This document shows, in pieces, positions 32,161 through 43,740 of a stretch of 64,000 nucleotides of DNA. Within the stretch, counting starts at the first letter, position 1. Each line of letters opens with the position of its first letter. The position numbers and the translations under genes were made by a program. The DNA comes from Hyposmocoma kahamanoa (taxonomy: Eukaryota > Arthropoda > Insecta > Lepidoptera > Cosmopterigidae). The notes beneath the pieces were generated by a model. That model saw only the letters and a program-made list of their open reading frames with translations. It made no database searches and was not told where the DNA came from. Location of the stretch: contig NW_020656077.1 in the NCBI RefSeq assembly GCF_003589595.1, positions 3,990,136 through 4,054,135 on the forward strand, given 5' to 3'.

Positions 32161-32960
32161 CACGAGAAATGTAAATAAATAATATATTCAACCTAATGTA
32201 ATATATTTGACTTTTCCTTTTTCTTTAGTCAACGTATTACAAAAGATAAAACTGAAAACGTTAAAACCGTGTCGCGAAACCTACCTATTTCTATCTTACC
32301 TATTTTCTTTCATTACTGTATACATGTGACTAAATGATATTAAGGTTATTACCAATAAAATTGTCGGAATAGGGTATTTCAAATGACTATATAGATGTCT
32401 ACATATAGAAACAAGGCGTAGTGTCTGACGAGGCAGTAAAACTATTCCCGGAAATCCGGAATCCGAAAAAGTAATTAATTAATATGTCACTTCTTGTACC
32501 TATATGTAGACATTTATCTATTCATTGGAACCATTGGAACACCCTATTCCGCCTATTTGTTATAACTATAATAAAAGTAGAAAAAAAAATATATATGGTG
32601 GAAATTTGAAAATTCGTAAGGGACATTTTGTAGTAAGGGCAATGACCTTAGGACAAAATGTCTCTTAGGACATTTAAATTTTAAGAAATATAAGAAAATT
32701 CTGTCGATACTTATATCGATGGGTAATAATTTCGTCGATGTATCGAAATTTCATAAAATCATTTTTTCGTTTCAACATTCAATACGTTAAATTTTAAAGG
32801 CAGCCATTTATTGGCGTATAATTAATTAGTAACAACTGAAGCTATTATTAAATCGTTGATTAGCTCTTAAAGGGGAAAAAACCTTTTTAAAAACTGTTGA
32901 AAATATTTTTTATTTACCAAAACTATATTTCCCAATAATACAACTTTTTTATTTAAATAA
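32161..32960. other. non-coding; weak inverted pair
   Basis: No gene. AATAGGGTATTTCAAATGAC (about 32369) and TCTACATATAG (32398) have distant inverted counterparts at 32500-32550 (CTATATGTAGACATTTATC, then ACACCCTATTCCG), giving a 190-bp fold-back of low identity. Confidence 0.4.
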
Positions 32961-33916
32961 AAACCGACCTCAAAATTTACTTAATCCTCCTCAGCGACAA
33001 TTAAACTGCAGATGGATGTATCGACAAATCAAATCATATGAGCCCATACACAATGGAGGTGCTGTATACTGTCGAAGAGTTCCTCTGTTCTACATCATCT
33101 AATCAACTTTAGGTTACCACAACATTTTATTTTCTTTAGACTTGCACCAATTTGCCTAGTTTTATTAAAATCGGTTAGCTGAAAGTTACCGAAATTCTAT
33201 ATACCGGATTCATTCACTTGTTTGACAGCATTAGAGGTAGAATATTTACCTGAAATTTGAACTGGACCACTACTGAGGTCATCGAGTATAAATAGAGACG
33301 AAATGTCATTTAATTTGTTTGAAAACTATTCTGCCATATCATTACTGTGACAACTGCGCTCCGATTAGCTAGCCCGAGTTCGAAATAATTGACGGGTGTC
33401 GTCAATGGGTGTGTCAACTGTTTCACTTCAAAACGACCAGTTAACTTGAGCTTTGCTATAATGGACGAAAATTGCAAAATTACATATTTAATAATCGATG
33501 AAATGTGATTCCGTTTGTTTTGTAATTAGATGTTTTGCTGATTTTCCTACAGCACCGAATAGAACAGCACGGCACTGTTAGAAATATTATCTTTATTACA
33601 ATAAATATAGAATATTTTTTGGAATATACGGAGACGTACACACAGGTCAGTAGTTGGCCTGTCTATATTCAGTGCAAACAAGTGTTGATATTTATAAGAG
33701 CTGTATCGCTAATGTGTTACCAGGAATATATGGCGTCTCTATTTCTGGTTATATACTCGATGACTGAGGTAATACCATTCCAACAAAAAAGAATCATCGA
33801 AATTGGTTCACAAATATCAGAGTAATCTAACGTAAATCTAATAAATCATACGCACAAAAAAAATTAAAATACAACCTTTTGAGAACATTCTACTTTTGAC
33901 GCCCGCCGGTTAAAAA
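32961..33916 (+). repeat. GAAGTCGGTTAAAAA-ending repeat, copy 6, interrupted
   Basis: The left part begins AAAACCGACCTCAAAATTTA and reaches GAACTGGACCACTACTGAGG. The right part resumes AATACCATTCCAACAAAAAA, ATCGAAATTGGTTCACAAAT and ends CGGTTAAAAA. The element 33280-33762 separates them, with duplicated ACTGAGGT. Confidence 0.75.
33280..33762. mobile_element. 8-bp-TSD TIR element, family A, copy 2 (inverted)
   Basis: CATCGAGTATAAATAGAGACG at the left and CGTCTCTATTTCTGGTTATA then TACTCGATG at the right. A perfect 8-bp direct repeat ACTGAGGT flanks it (33272-33279 and 33763-33770). It lies in the opposite orientation to copies 1 and 3. The left terminal repeat lacks the TAACCAG segment, so this copy may no longer be mobile. 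Confidence 0.9.
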
Positions 33917-34365
33917 GTGCCGGCTAAAAATATTACTTTATTTTACGAACCAACCGTATTAGCAATCCTCTAGAAATCACCAACCACTGTCATAAAGCCT
34001 TTCGTAATAGGAATACAGTAAGTAAAAAAGTACACAGACATTGCTTACGGTTTAAATACATTTTCATTCACAGTAACTAATTATGATCGTATTGCTTTAA
34101 AAACAAGGTCTAAATAGCCAAACAACTTCTGACCGAGTCTCATTATAAGACTGCCTATTCTAAGAGTACCAAAGTACCTTTGTGGCAGTGGGAGCCGTCA
34201 CACATAAAGGACAAAGGGTGTATCGAGTGTCTCTACCAAAATAACAATAAATATGATCTTTTTACTCGGTATAATGATATACAACATAATTTCAAAGGAT
34301 ATATCACTCACGGGATATATTTAATAAATGTCATAACAACGAAATATATTTTCATTGTGTATAAT

Positions 34366-34392
34366 CACGCACACGCACACGCACACACTCAA
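34366..34392. repeat. (CA)n-like microsatellite
   Basis: Repeated CACGCACACG units lie at the 3' border of the adjoining minus-strand SINE, so they may derive from its tail. Confidence 0.8.
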
Positions 34393-34580
34393 CATAGCCC
34401 CGCACTAGGGAAACCCTGTGTCGCGGGCGCCATGGACACACACATAGACAACCACAAATTACACCCAAACTCCCGAGAGAAATAAATGTAGGTCATACAA
34501 ATATTTCGCCCGGCCCAGGAATCGAACCTGGGACCTCTGCGTGGCAGTCCGACATGGTAACCGTTCGGCCACAGAGGCAG
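34385..34580 (-). repeat. tRNA-derived SINE, first type, copy 2
   Basis: Minus strand: the T-arm reads CCCAGGTTCGATTCCTGGGC, and GGTAACCGTTCGGCCACAGA is the complement of the A-box region at 34557-34577. The body ACCACAAATTACACCCAAAC and GGGAAACCCTGTGTCGCGGG is as in copy 1. Confidence 0.85.
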
Positions 34581-36839
34581 TATAATAAACGTTCTAGACG
34601 GACTAGATAATAGGTATAATTAATTAGTGATATAAGTTTTAAAAGTATATATATATTATATAACTTAAATTTGACTCAGAGATTATATTTATAATACTTT
34701 ATATGTATACATGTTATTGTTAGTAAAGTTTTAAAATTTATGTTGGAAAATGACTGAAACGGAGACGTTGAAGGAAGCAAGCGCGTTACCAATTTAGTCA
34801 TGAATCTCTTGATTATTCGCCTATTCACTCTTCGCTATCATTCAGTTGGCAATGAAATTAATATCGTCAGTTGATTGCAATTAATGCGTTTACTCACTTT
34901 TTAGTTCTCCACATAAATTAGTTCGAAAGTACAAAAAATGAATCAAGTTCAAAGGGGTTTTAAATGTCACTCTGCAAATTCACAGTCAGCGGCCGCAATT
35001 GTTCACTTTACAAGTAACTCATTCTCAAAAGCATTTACCATTAACTTCACTCCTTACTTTCATATAGCAACCCTTCCAACGACCATCATGTAATAGAACC
35101 ACGTCAGATGACTGACACTGAAAGTAAAAGGTTCAAGCCACACCAGCGCCAGCGCCACCCCCACTGCGACCTCACCCAGTTTGAGTTGCTAAATTGACGC
35201 GACATTTATAAACAAAGAAACCGTGATCGTTATTAACTAAGATTCGTAGATAGCTTAGTAAACCGTTTACCTTTGCATAAAATAAATTTCAACATTCGGT
35301 ACATTAGATGGAAAGTTACGACGTAAATTGTTTAGTGAACCGAGTCATCAAGAATATTTCATATGCATTTAAACTATTACATCCCTTATGAACCGCACTG
35401 AAGCCGAAAAGTCTTCAGCAACGTCACACTCAGAAAAAAAACTTTACTGGCTAAGAGCCGACAGACGTGTTTACTTAGTTAGTTCCCAAAGTTTTTATTA
35501 CCATGGAACTATACGATTTCCTATAACAAAGTTTGATTGTCATGAAAATGAACTACTTGTACTAATTGTCTACTCCGCGAACACTTTGAAGGTTAGATCG
35601 TGCATATAATAGCTGCGCGTGTGTTGAATATTTTGCCATACAGTTCATTTTCCCACTGTACCTCCACATAAAATTAAAAACACAAACGCAACTACCATCA
35701 CAAACACCACCAAACATATCCTCAAGTTCGTGGAGGAGCCAAATAATTTCCTTCCATGTTCATTAAAACAAAATGCAAACGCAATGTAACGCGTGTAATT
35801 TAAAAAAATAACAACACGCAGGGGCAATTACATAAATAAAAACTCCTTTCTTTTGAGACAAATTTCTTTTAGAACTTAACAACCCTGTATACAAAGGCTC
35901 TGCTGTTTTGAACTTTACTGAGAGCTATTTTTACAGGTCAGTTTCACTGCCTATGCTTGATGGTAATTTATAAACGTAATTATCCAATTAAATAGCATTT
36001 GATTTAGTAAAAACATTCTTAAGTACATTTCTAATAGGTTTTTTTTAAATCTGTAAACGGTATATTATAGAATGTAGTAATAAAGGAAAGAACAGAACGT
36101 CAGCAACACGTACCTACTGCTTTTGCCTCCCTATTTAAAAAATAATTAACAAAATCGTCACTTTTCAATTTGGATAATGATCCACTAATGAAAATAATTC
36201 ACAATTGAAATTTCCATTGAAATTTACCTTTTAAGCGATATTGATGGGCGAAATACTTTCCTATTGTGTAATTATTCGCATTCTTTAATTTCTCTTTATC
36301 TATGCTAAATGAAGAAAATAAATACGAACGCATAAAAAAAGTATTCCAATTACAAACAATCTCTGTAGGAAGTTCCTCGGTATTCAAATTATTAGAACGA
36401 AAGGGTACAAAAACTTTCTTGAGGCACAATGCTGTAAACTAGTAGCAACTACTTCTAAAACACAAACCCCAAACAATGACTCGAAATCCGAGAGATGTTT
36501 TACAAAACCTAGGCAACCGCGGGTCAGAATTTATAGTGCTAGTTTAGGGAACGTCCGTTAGCGTATAGTCCGTACATGAAATTCCCTTAGTCCTACTGAG
36601 AATAGGGGTCACAAATTAATGACGGTCAACAGAGAAGCCTTTTTATCAAAGGAAAGCACCACTTTAGATCCCGGAACGCAACATTTTAAAAGTAGTGTAT
36701 ATATTTATAGTCTAAACTATAAACTCATACGTACTTTACAAACTTATTTACGAACGAAAGACGGATTTCTTGACAGTCCTTCTCATTAAGTTTTAAATTC
36801 ATTTAAGGGACAATGTATGCGCTTCTATAATTCCGATTG
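34581..36839. other. 2.2 kb without identified genes or repeats
   Basis: This is the longest stretch with no recognised repeat. It contains a CCAGCGCCAGCGCCACCCCC patch (35141-35162) and TTATAAACAAAG (35206-35217) upstream of a 73-codon plus-strand frame (35388-35609) that has no domain, signal or relative. If it has a function it is more likely regulatory or intronic. Confidence 0.35.
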
Positions 36840-37154
36840 ATGTTTAAAATTTGCCATTTACGTGGTTTAAAACTATGGTGAAACAAAAACTATGTAGTAA
36901 AGGTCATTATACAACTTATGCGTTCTTGAATAACAAAAATCCGTTTAACTCTTTCAGGTATTCTCGATCTAAGATGTTTAAATTAAATACTGTAATGATA
37001 AATGTATTCAAATTTATGTACAAAGAGCAACCCCTAAAGTTTCTTGCTCATTCTTCTCAGTGGAGGCTTCAGTAGTAGAGTTTAATCAGTATGACGATTT
37101 CAAGAGTAATTTGCTTACCTATGAAATAAAGATTATTTGCCTTTGACTTTGACT
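36840..37154 (+). mobile_element. LINE 3' fragment with RT C-terminus
   Basis: The plus frame from 36851 encodes the end of a LINE ORF2 (MPFTWFKTMVKQKLCSKGHY, then LNNKNPF). The 3' UTR follows: AGAGCAACCCCTAAAGTTTC, TTGCTCATTCTTCTCAG, TGAAATAAAG and a TTTGACTTTGACT tail. It is the same family as 49900-50215 and related to the ends at 4350 and 18343. It is 5' truncated. Confidence 0.75.
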
Positions 37155-38782
37155 AAAGAACAATTAGCAATTTGTTCCCCGAATTAGCTGTAAGAAGTAA
37201 CATTCGGAAGCCCAAACAGATATCGTATTTATATGAAACCGACATTGTTAGATGAAGCCCCTTTTGTGGCAAGATGGGCACATTTGTCCAGCCATTACGC
37301 CTCGGAGCGCACAATGTAAACCGGTGGTAGCACGAACTTGGACAAAAACAGAGGTTCCCTTGGGGCAAATTATTAGCACCATCATGGCCAAATGTTGTTT
37401 TCTTGTATTCGTGGCGTAAATATAACAGGTGATGTTTATATTAACATCTTTATTATATATTAGATACGTACGTATAGTATATTCTTTAAATTGTAACTGA
37501 GCACGGTAACATTAGATAGATTATAGGGCTTCACGCTTATATACGTCGTATAGTTCAACTTCCTGCTACAGTAACAACCCTTAATAGTTAATTTATTCCC
37601 ACATAAATAGTTTCCATTATTTTATATGCAGTCCTACACATTTAAAACAAAAATAAAGAATATTACAATAAAATAAATAATATTTTTAATTAAAGAAAAT
37701 GGCGAGAGTCCTAATCAATAACCCACCCGGAATTCAACTCCGGTTAATTCGCAGACGGAGAATGTTGTGTAGTGTTTTTTCGTACAGTTTTAGTTCAAGT
37801 TAAACTCATCAATCTCACATCTGTCCTATGTACAATCCATCTGTAGCAAATGTACGGGAACAAAGTGATTCGTCAATCAATTAAGAAGATAGATAGACGA
37901 AAGAACAATTAATCAAATACACTCTTTTATTTCGTTCAATAGTTGGTCTCTCTCGCCAACCACGTCACCTACAGTCACATTTTCAAAAAAGCTCATATAA
38001 AGATATTGTTTCGCTAAAGTTCTTTGAACTAACTTCAAAGCTAATCTAAAGTCCAGAAAAATAATTAAAAGTGTCCATTTCCGCTGAATTTCAGAACTAA
38101 AAATGCAGAGTTGAGGATTTGTATTTTTATTCATCCTTTGAAAGTCTGTGAATCGAGTTTTATTTCAGAAGTGGTTATTACGCGTAACTATTCCGCAGTG
38201 GTAACTTACCCAAGGGAATGTTTGCCACTTACGAAGCAGATTCTGATTCATCTCAATCTAGAAAGTTTAGTTCGCAAATTATTAAAAGCATTGAAGGAAA
38301 CTCTTCGAATACGTGAGATATCTTTAACATGCGTTAACTAGAGATAAAAATGTATAACTAAGACATGTAAATGTTTTTAGAAGATTTTGGAGTACCATTC
38401 CGATAAATTCTGATTCATCACGAGCCATTTGCATGTCTGTATAATTCTTCAATGACATCGGGTGAAAACGAACTAAAAAAATCAGGTGGGCTGTGTCAGA
38501 GCCCACCTGATTTACAGAGCATTACGGTGATCAATCCCTTTCGCTACATTACAGTGGATGATGTACCGCGGCACCCGCACTTTTCTGTCTGATTTAAAAG
38601 ACAAATCAAGTTGAAAAACAAGTAGATATTGTTGTTTTTACTAGACAATAAGTTAAAATATATATATTTTAAATAAAATTTTAAAAATTATAATCTAAAA
38701 CTACGATTAAATCATATGAATAAAATTGGGACCCCGCAGCAAAGATACCCAAGATGCTGGCAGCGTTCCCCCAATTAAAAAA
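37155..38782. other. non-coding; nothing firm
   Basis: No gene is called. A degenerate tRNA-like patch (CCACCCGGAATTCAACTCCG, 37724-37743) may be an old SINE head. An inverted pair GAGCCCACCTGATTT / AAATCAGGTGGGCT lies at about 38481-38513. Confidence 0.35.
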
Positions 38783-39086
38783 CTTTTTTTATAACATCAA
38801 GTGACGGGACGAACAAGTCGTGCGCCTGATGGTAAGCTACACACCTGTCCATAACAGTTTCAGTGCCACTCAGGCCTTTAAATTGTAAAGATATGAGGGG
38901 CGCTACCACAGCGCCCGTCACACTGAGTCATTAGTTGACAAATTCTATATGCCTGTAATTTCACCAGCACCCTTACCCTTCAAAACTGGAACACAGTAAT
39001 GCTGACATTACAGTTTGACGGCAGAAATAGGTAAGGTGGCGGTACTTCCCTTGACGAACTCTTTCATAAGGATCTATTTTGCTACT
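38783..39086 (-). repeat. SINE-like ~300-bp family, copy 12 (full length)
   Basis: Minus strand from the tail TTTTTTTATAACATCAAGTG to GACGAACTCTTTCATAAGGA. One of the best preserved copies. Confidence 0.78.
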
Positions 39087-39282
39087 AAAACCTGTTGAAT
39101 ATGGGACAATATTTACTTACGATATTTTCGTGAAAATAGTCAACTAATTTCAAATTGAACATTACCGTGAGACTTATACATATTAAGCCGTGGCATTTTA
39201 GCATAAGCCTAGATTTTAGAAGGTGAGTAGGTGTGTGAGACGCCTCTTGCGTCGCGCTATCCGCGCGCTTATAAGTAATGTG

Positions 39283-39770
39283 AATATAGTCTCAGTGCAG
39301 AGTACCAAAAGAACCGACCTTAAAAGTACGTGGAATTACATCTATTTGCCAAGTTTTGTTGAAATCGGTTACCGGAAAGTGCGCAAACCCGGATTCATCC
39401 CCTAGCTCGCCACTATGACACAAGAGATAATAAAAATCGGTTCTCTACTAAACTAAAACTACTACTAAAAGTATATTGAGAGAAAAACGCCTTGGATTGG
39501 AGAATAGCAAAATCAACCATTAAAATAATTGCTCCTTATAATAAAATTTAGGAGATATTTATATAATTGAATCTTCATGCGTGAACAGCCATCCTTGGAG
39601 GTGGATGATTTTCTTCAAAATTAAATGGGACCATTATGGAGGTACCCTTTCAACAAAAAAAGAATCATCAAAATTAGTTCACAAATACCGGAGTTATCGC
39701 GTAACATACACACAAAAAAAACATACAGACGAATTGCGACCGTCCTCCTTTTTTGAAGTGGGTTAAAAAT
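39283..39770 (+). repeat. GAAGTCGGTTAAAAA-ending repeat, copy 7 (most complete)
   Basis: This copy gives the family's layout. AGTACCAAAAGAACCGACCT and ACATCTATTTGCCAAGTTTT come first, then GCAAACCCGGATTCATCCCC, a variable centre, GAGAGAAAAACGCC, ATAGCAAAATCAACCATT, GCGTGAACAGCC, TTAAATGGGACCATTATGG, CGCGTAACATACACAC and TTTTTTGAAGTGGGTTAAAA. It lies between the two halves of the repeat seen intact at 12135-12450, so it may be a nested insertion. No coding. Confidence 0.75.
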
Positions 39771-40119
39771 AAGAATAGACGAAGAAAATTTAACAAAGAT
39801 CCGACGTTGACAAGTGTCCGATGGCGACTGACAGAGCAACAGTCGTTTGGAACAAATGTGACTTTAAGAACTATAGGGGCTTCAGTTGAAAACCAAAATT
39901 TAGAAGATGCTCTCTAGTACTTATAGTGAACTATCTCCATATAACAATTTTATTCTTAAATAATTAGTTTTAGAATTTTGTTTTCGCCTGTTTTCGGGAT
40001 TTTAGACAATATCCTTAGGTGTATCGTATAGTTTTTGTAACATCGTTATTTAATAGTAAATGCTTAAATCATTCGATCTAACAAAACAGTTTTTCCCGCT
40101 TCTTCCTCTATGACTCTCT

Positions 40120-40250
40120 TAACTAAAGTAACAGATAACTCACGTATTTAAGTAGAATTTTGCTTGACATGTTTTGAAACAGTCCGTGGTCCTTAATCAT
40201 GAGATTCCGCTATGGTGACTCGATTGAAACTGTGCTCCAAAATCCTAAGA
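40120..40250. repeat. TAACTCACGTATTTAAGTCGAATTT-type repeat, copy 1
   Basis: ATAACTCACGTATTTAAGTA, TGACATGTTTTGAAACAGTC and TCCTTAATCATGAGATTCCG recur at 52985-53095. The first part also forms the short palindromic element at 50850-50935. Confidence 0.55.
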
Positions 40251-40689
40251 GCCTGGTCACTCAGTGCGGGTGCGGGCGTAGGCGGCAGCGGCGAGCAACT
40301 ACCCTCGTTTGTTTCATTCTTATTCATACGCAGGATTGCACACTACACCACGGATTACTTAATAGTTACTACATAACAGATACATCACTACGCTATGATA
40401 TCCCACTAAATCTAAGTAATGACCCCTGGCATTCACTACGAGGAAAAAGAAACCTAAGCGCGCGCTCAGAGAGGAAAAAATAACATTGCCCACATTGTGC
40501 AGTCCCGAATGAATGCGGAACCGAATACGTTAGGGTTGTACAAGGATTGTAAAACTTGTTTGAGACAATACAATTACAATTATTTATTTAGTAATAAGTA
40601 ATTATATATAATAACAGTGTATATAATATAGTCATTTGAAATTAACATTATTTATTTAATATTCGAATTCCGCTCAGAGACTTTGGACG

Positions 40690-41325
40690 TGTGAAGTCTA
40701 AACATTCGGCTAACATCTCTGGGGGGCACAGGCAACACTTCTAGCGAACGAGCTGTCGGATCGTCTTGTAGAAACGTCGGGTGACGACAACGCTGGCAGC
40801 TATTTCCGCCAAAGAATAAGTTTAGCAATTCAAAGGGGAAATGTTGCTAGCCTCTGGGCACGACGCCCTCGACGAAATTTTCTATTTATAAATTTTCTTA
40901 ATTAGTTTATGTATGTATCTGTTATAAGTAGTTTAGATATACAAATTTTCACCTAACACGGTAAAATAAAAATTATTAACTGGGGCGTACAGTGAATCCA
41001 CTGAATAATAATAACGCGATTGCCATATTGCAACAATTTTTCTCAACGAAACGTGACGTACGCTATTCAGATGTGCGTGCAACACTCTCTGAGCGCTTGC
41101 ACTGCCGGCGATACACTCAGCGGTAGGCACTTACTGCGTAACCTCGACCGAATGACCGAGCCCTAACTACCCTAACGTCACTTTCTAAAGTCTCATCCAC
41201 TGACATAGGACCTACTGTTTTCCAGCCGGAGGATACCGACCATCCACTATCACAATTGAAATTCGAATGACGACCAATCTCGATAGCTTCACGCAGAATC
41301 TGCGTGATACATATAACAAACATGT
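40690..41325 (-). mobile_element. retroelement fragment (C-terminus and 3' region)
   Basis: On the minus strand about 41140-41310 encodes ITQILREAIEIGRHSNFNCD and then SGWSVSSGWKTV. The pattern REAIEI, N-FNRD-G, LS--W is one I associate with the C-terminal end of retroelement polyproteins that carry a GIY-YIG-like nuclease, but I cannot fix the clade. Below it, the GC-rich stretch near 40770-40800 (CGTCGGGTGACGACAACGCT) may be the 3' UTR. Stops follow, so it is a relic. Confidence 0.45.
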
Positions 41326-42355
41326 TAATTATTCGTTAATATAATTAATACACCACTAGTTTGTTATTATTATTGATAGAAATACCGAACAAGCACAAAG
41401 TAAAAATCGTTTGATGTGACTGGACTCCAAACAGTATCGGTATGCTTACACGGGACTTGCATAAGTTCTCGCAGGTATCTCACAACAAAGCTATTTAAAA
41501 CCCAATACAAAGATCCCCAATAAGCTCATAGACAAAATCGTAAGATCAGCTGACTTGGTCAGTTAAATATGGAATATTCAAGCAGAACTTCAATTCCAGA
41601 ATGGTAGAGCTAATCTGTGGTTAGCTTGTGATTGAAACTGTCCCAGAAAGCTCGGTCTATGTACATTTTTAAGTTCAAATATTGAAAGAGAATACTTCTA
41701 AAATTTTATATGACGAATATATTTGAATGCGGCGGTATTGTTATTTCAAGCTCGCGAACGTTTTTTGTCATACTGTAATTTATGACCAGTTCTCGACGAA
41801 ACGTTGAGGGGCGTTCCCGAAAAACAGACCCGCAAATGCTTCCTGATCCTTGTTAACAGCTTTTTATTTTTGTTTATTTTTCGGGGTTCAGTCTTATTAG
41901 TAGATGACATCGCGTGCCATACTTAAAACCTATATAAAATATGCACTGTTTTACATGGTGTCAATTGTACGTTCGAAAATTCTACTATTACCGCAGCTAC
42001 CACAAAAATTATGTAACCCGTGGGCTAAGTAAGTTAAATTTGACTTAAAGAAATTTATGAAGGTATTTTCAATTATTTGAAAATGCGTATTAGTACAATA
42101 TAGTTAAGGTAAACGACACCCATGATCCAAAATAATTACGGAAAAAACAGGTAGGTTATTATTCTTCTTGTTTTAACTTTGTGACCTTAACCCAGATGAA
42201 AATATAGGCAGTGACAAATGGACTTATAAATTATTTCGTTTCAAGGTAATACGTTAAAAGTGAAAAGACATTCATTCCAAGGTGACAGTTTTGCAGGCCT
42301 TCGATGTAGGTTACCCGTTACACATCATTCGAGCTATAGAATTCAGTGGAATTTG

Positions 42356-42797
42356 TTAAAGCGCGTTCCCTTATGTCGTAACGTGTTATTTATCGTTGGG
42401 CGACTGTCATGTCTAGCCTGTTCCCATATCACGACTATCTGTCAACGTATCATTCAACGACGACTATGCCTACCTGTTCCCACTGAGTCGTGACGGCAAT
42501 TCATTGTTTCACGGCAGCCCCTTCTCGCTTGCATATACGACACAAAGATAAATAAAACGTGACGACAATAGTAGCTGCGATTATCTGTCCTTTATCGTGA
42601 CGTTTTATTTATCGTCAGACTGTCGTTCTAGATCTACCCGTTGTCTTGACAGTCTGACGTCGTAACGTCAATAAAGTCGTGAGCAACAATTAATCATGTT
42701 GTATTAATATGTGAACAACTTCACTTAAATGTACATGACACGACACTTTAATCTGCACTACTATCTGTCGTCACGACATAACGGGAACACGCCCTAA
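42356..42797. mobile_element. ACGACAGTCGT-rich TIR element, copy 3
   Basis: TTAAAGCGCGTTCCCTTATG at the left end and CATAACGGGAACACGCCCTA then A at the right end. GTTGGGCGACTGTCATGTCT, CTGTTCCCATATCACGACTA and TCGTCAGACTGTCGTTCTAG lie within. It runs opposite to copy 1. About 442 bp, no coding. Confidence 0.7.
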
Positions 42798-43573
42798 CTC
42801 ATATACTGTGTACCCAAATATATAAATACCTATCTACATTATGTTATTATTGTGTTGAAACTTGAGCTTTTCAAGTGGCTGACCATACAAACAGACTGAA
42901 CAATGGCAATGGTTGTAATTTATCAATCTCCATGCCTACACTATTCAAGTATTCGAAAACATACTCGTAAATTAGCATCTAAAAGGGACAAATTAGGATT
43001 ATTTTTGTACGGACATACAGTTTGTGTTTTTGGTACGAAAAGTTATCATTGTTTAAAAATGGATATATTCGGAAAGTTGTCGAAGTTGTAGTTTGTTCAA
43101 ACCACATTTTAATCTTACAAAATCAATCCCTATTTGTTTTAATAACGCAACCAAATTCAATGATTTAAACAATGATATGTGTTGTAAGTTGGTATATAGG
43201 AACGGTCATGGAATTGTACCAACAGAGTAAAGAATACGAAGTTAAAATTTACGTAACTCAGGAGTAGAGTCGAAAACAGTAAAACTATTTCCTCCCAAGT
43301 ATACGATGTACGTAGTGTAATACACAAAGACAGATAGACAATATACAAAAAAAACGGTGCAACATACGAACATTGTATGTTTAACAAAAGTTTGTATGAG
43401 ATGTCAAATGTTCAAAAATCTATAATTAGTATGGGAGGTATTGCTGAACCACGTTTATATGACAACAGGTTCATAGAGTTAACAATATTTCACTTTTTAG
43501 TTGAGCTACCTTAACAATGTCATATACAGGGTTCTGCATAAAATACTGACAATAGGTAGATAAGGTCTCGTAT

Positions 43574-43740
43574 GACGACTTCACGCATTAACACGCATTA
43601 ACTGCAAACAGTCAAAACCGACTTAATGCAGCCGAGATCGAGTGCATGAAGTTAATACGTGAAGTCGTTATTAACTTCAGGCAGTCGGGTTCTCCCTGCA
43701 TGAAGTTAATTACGACTTCACGCATAAACTTCAAACATCC
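43574..43740. repeat. cluster of GACTTCACGCATTAA / GAAGTTAAT inverted motifs
   Basis: GACTTCACGCATTAA (43576) is mirrored by TTAATACGTGAAGTC (43655-43669), followed by TTATTAACTTCA, GCATGAAGTTAATTACGACT and TCACGCATAAACTTC. At least four interlocking palindromes lie within 170 bp. Nature unknown. Confidence 0.6.

Noticed and set aside
33535..33825. Shared protein text (EYFLEYTETYTQVSSWPV) between 33.6 and 57.0 kb suggesting a conserved gene
   Set aside because: Both frames lie inside copies of TIR element family A; the likeness follows from DNA identity between copies, with frames running out through the element ends.
35388..35609. 73-codon plus-strand frame in an otherwise empty region
   Set aside because: No domain, signal peptide, splice signal or relative; length is expected by chance in 64 kb.
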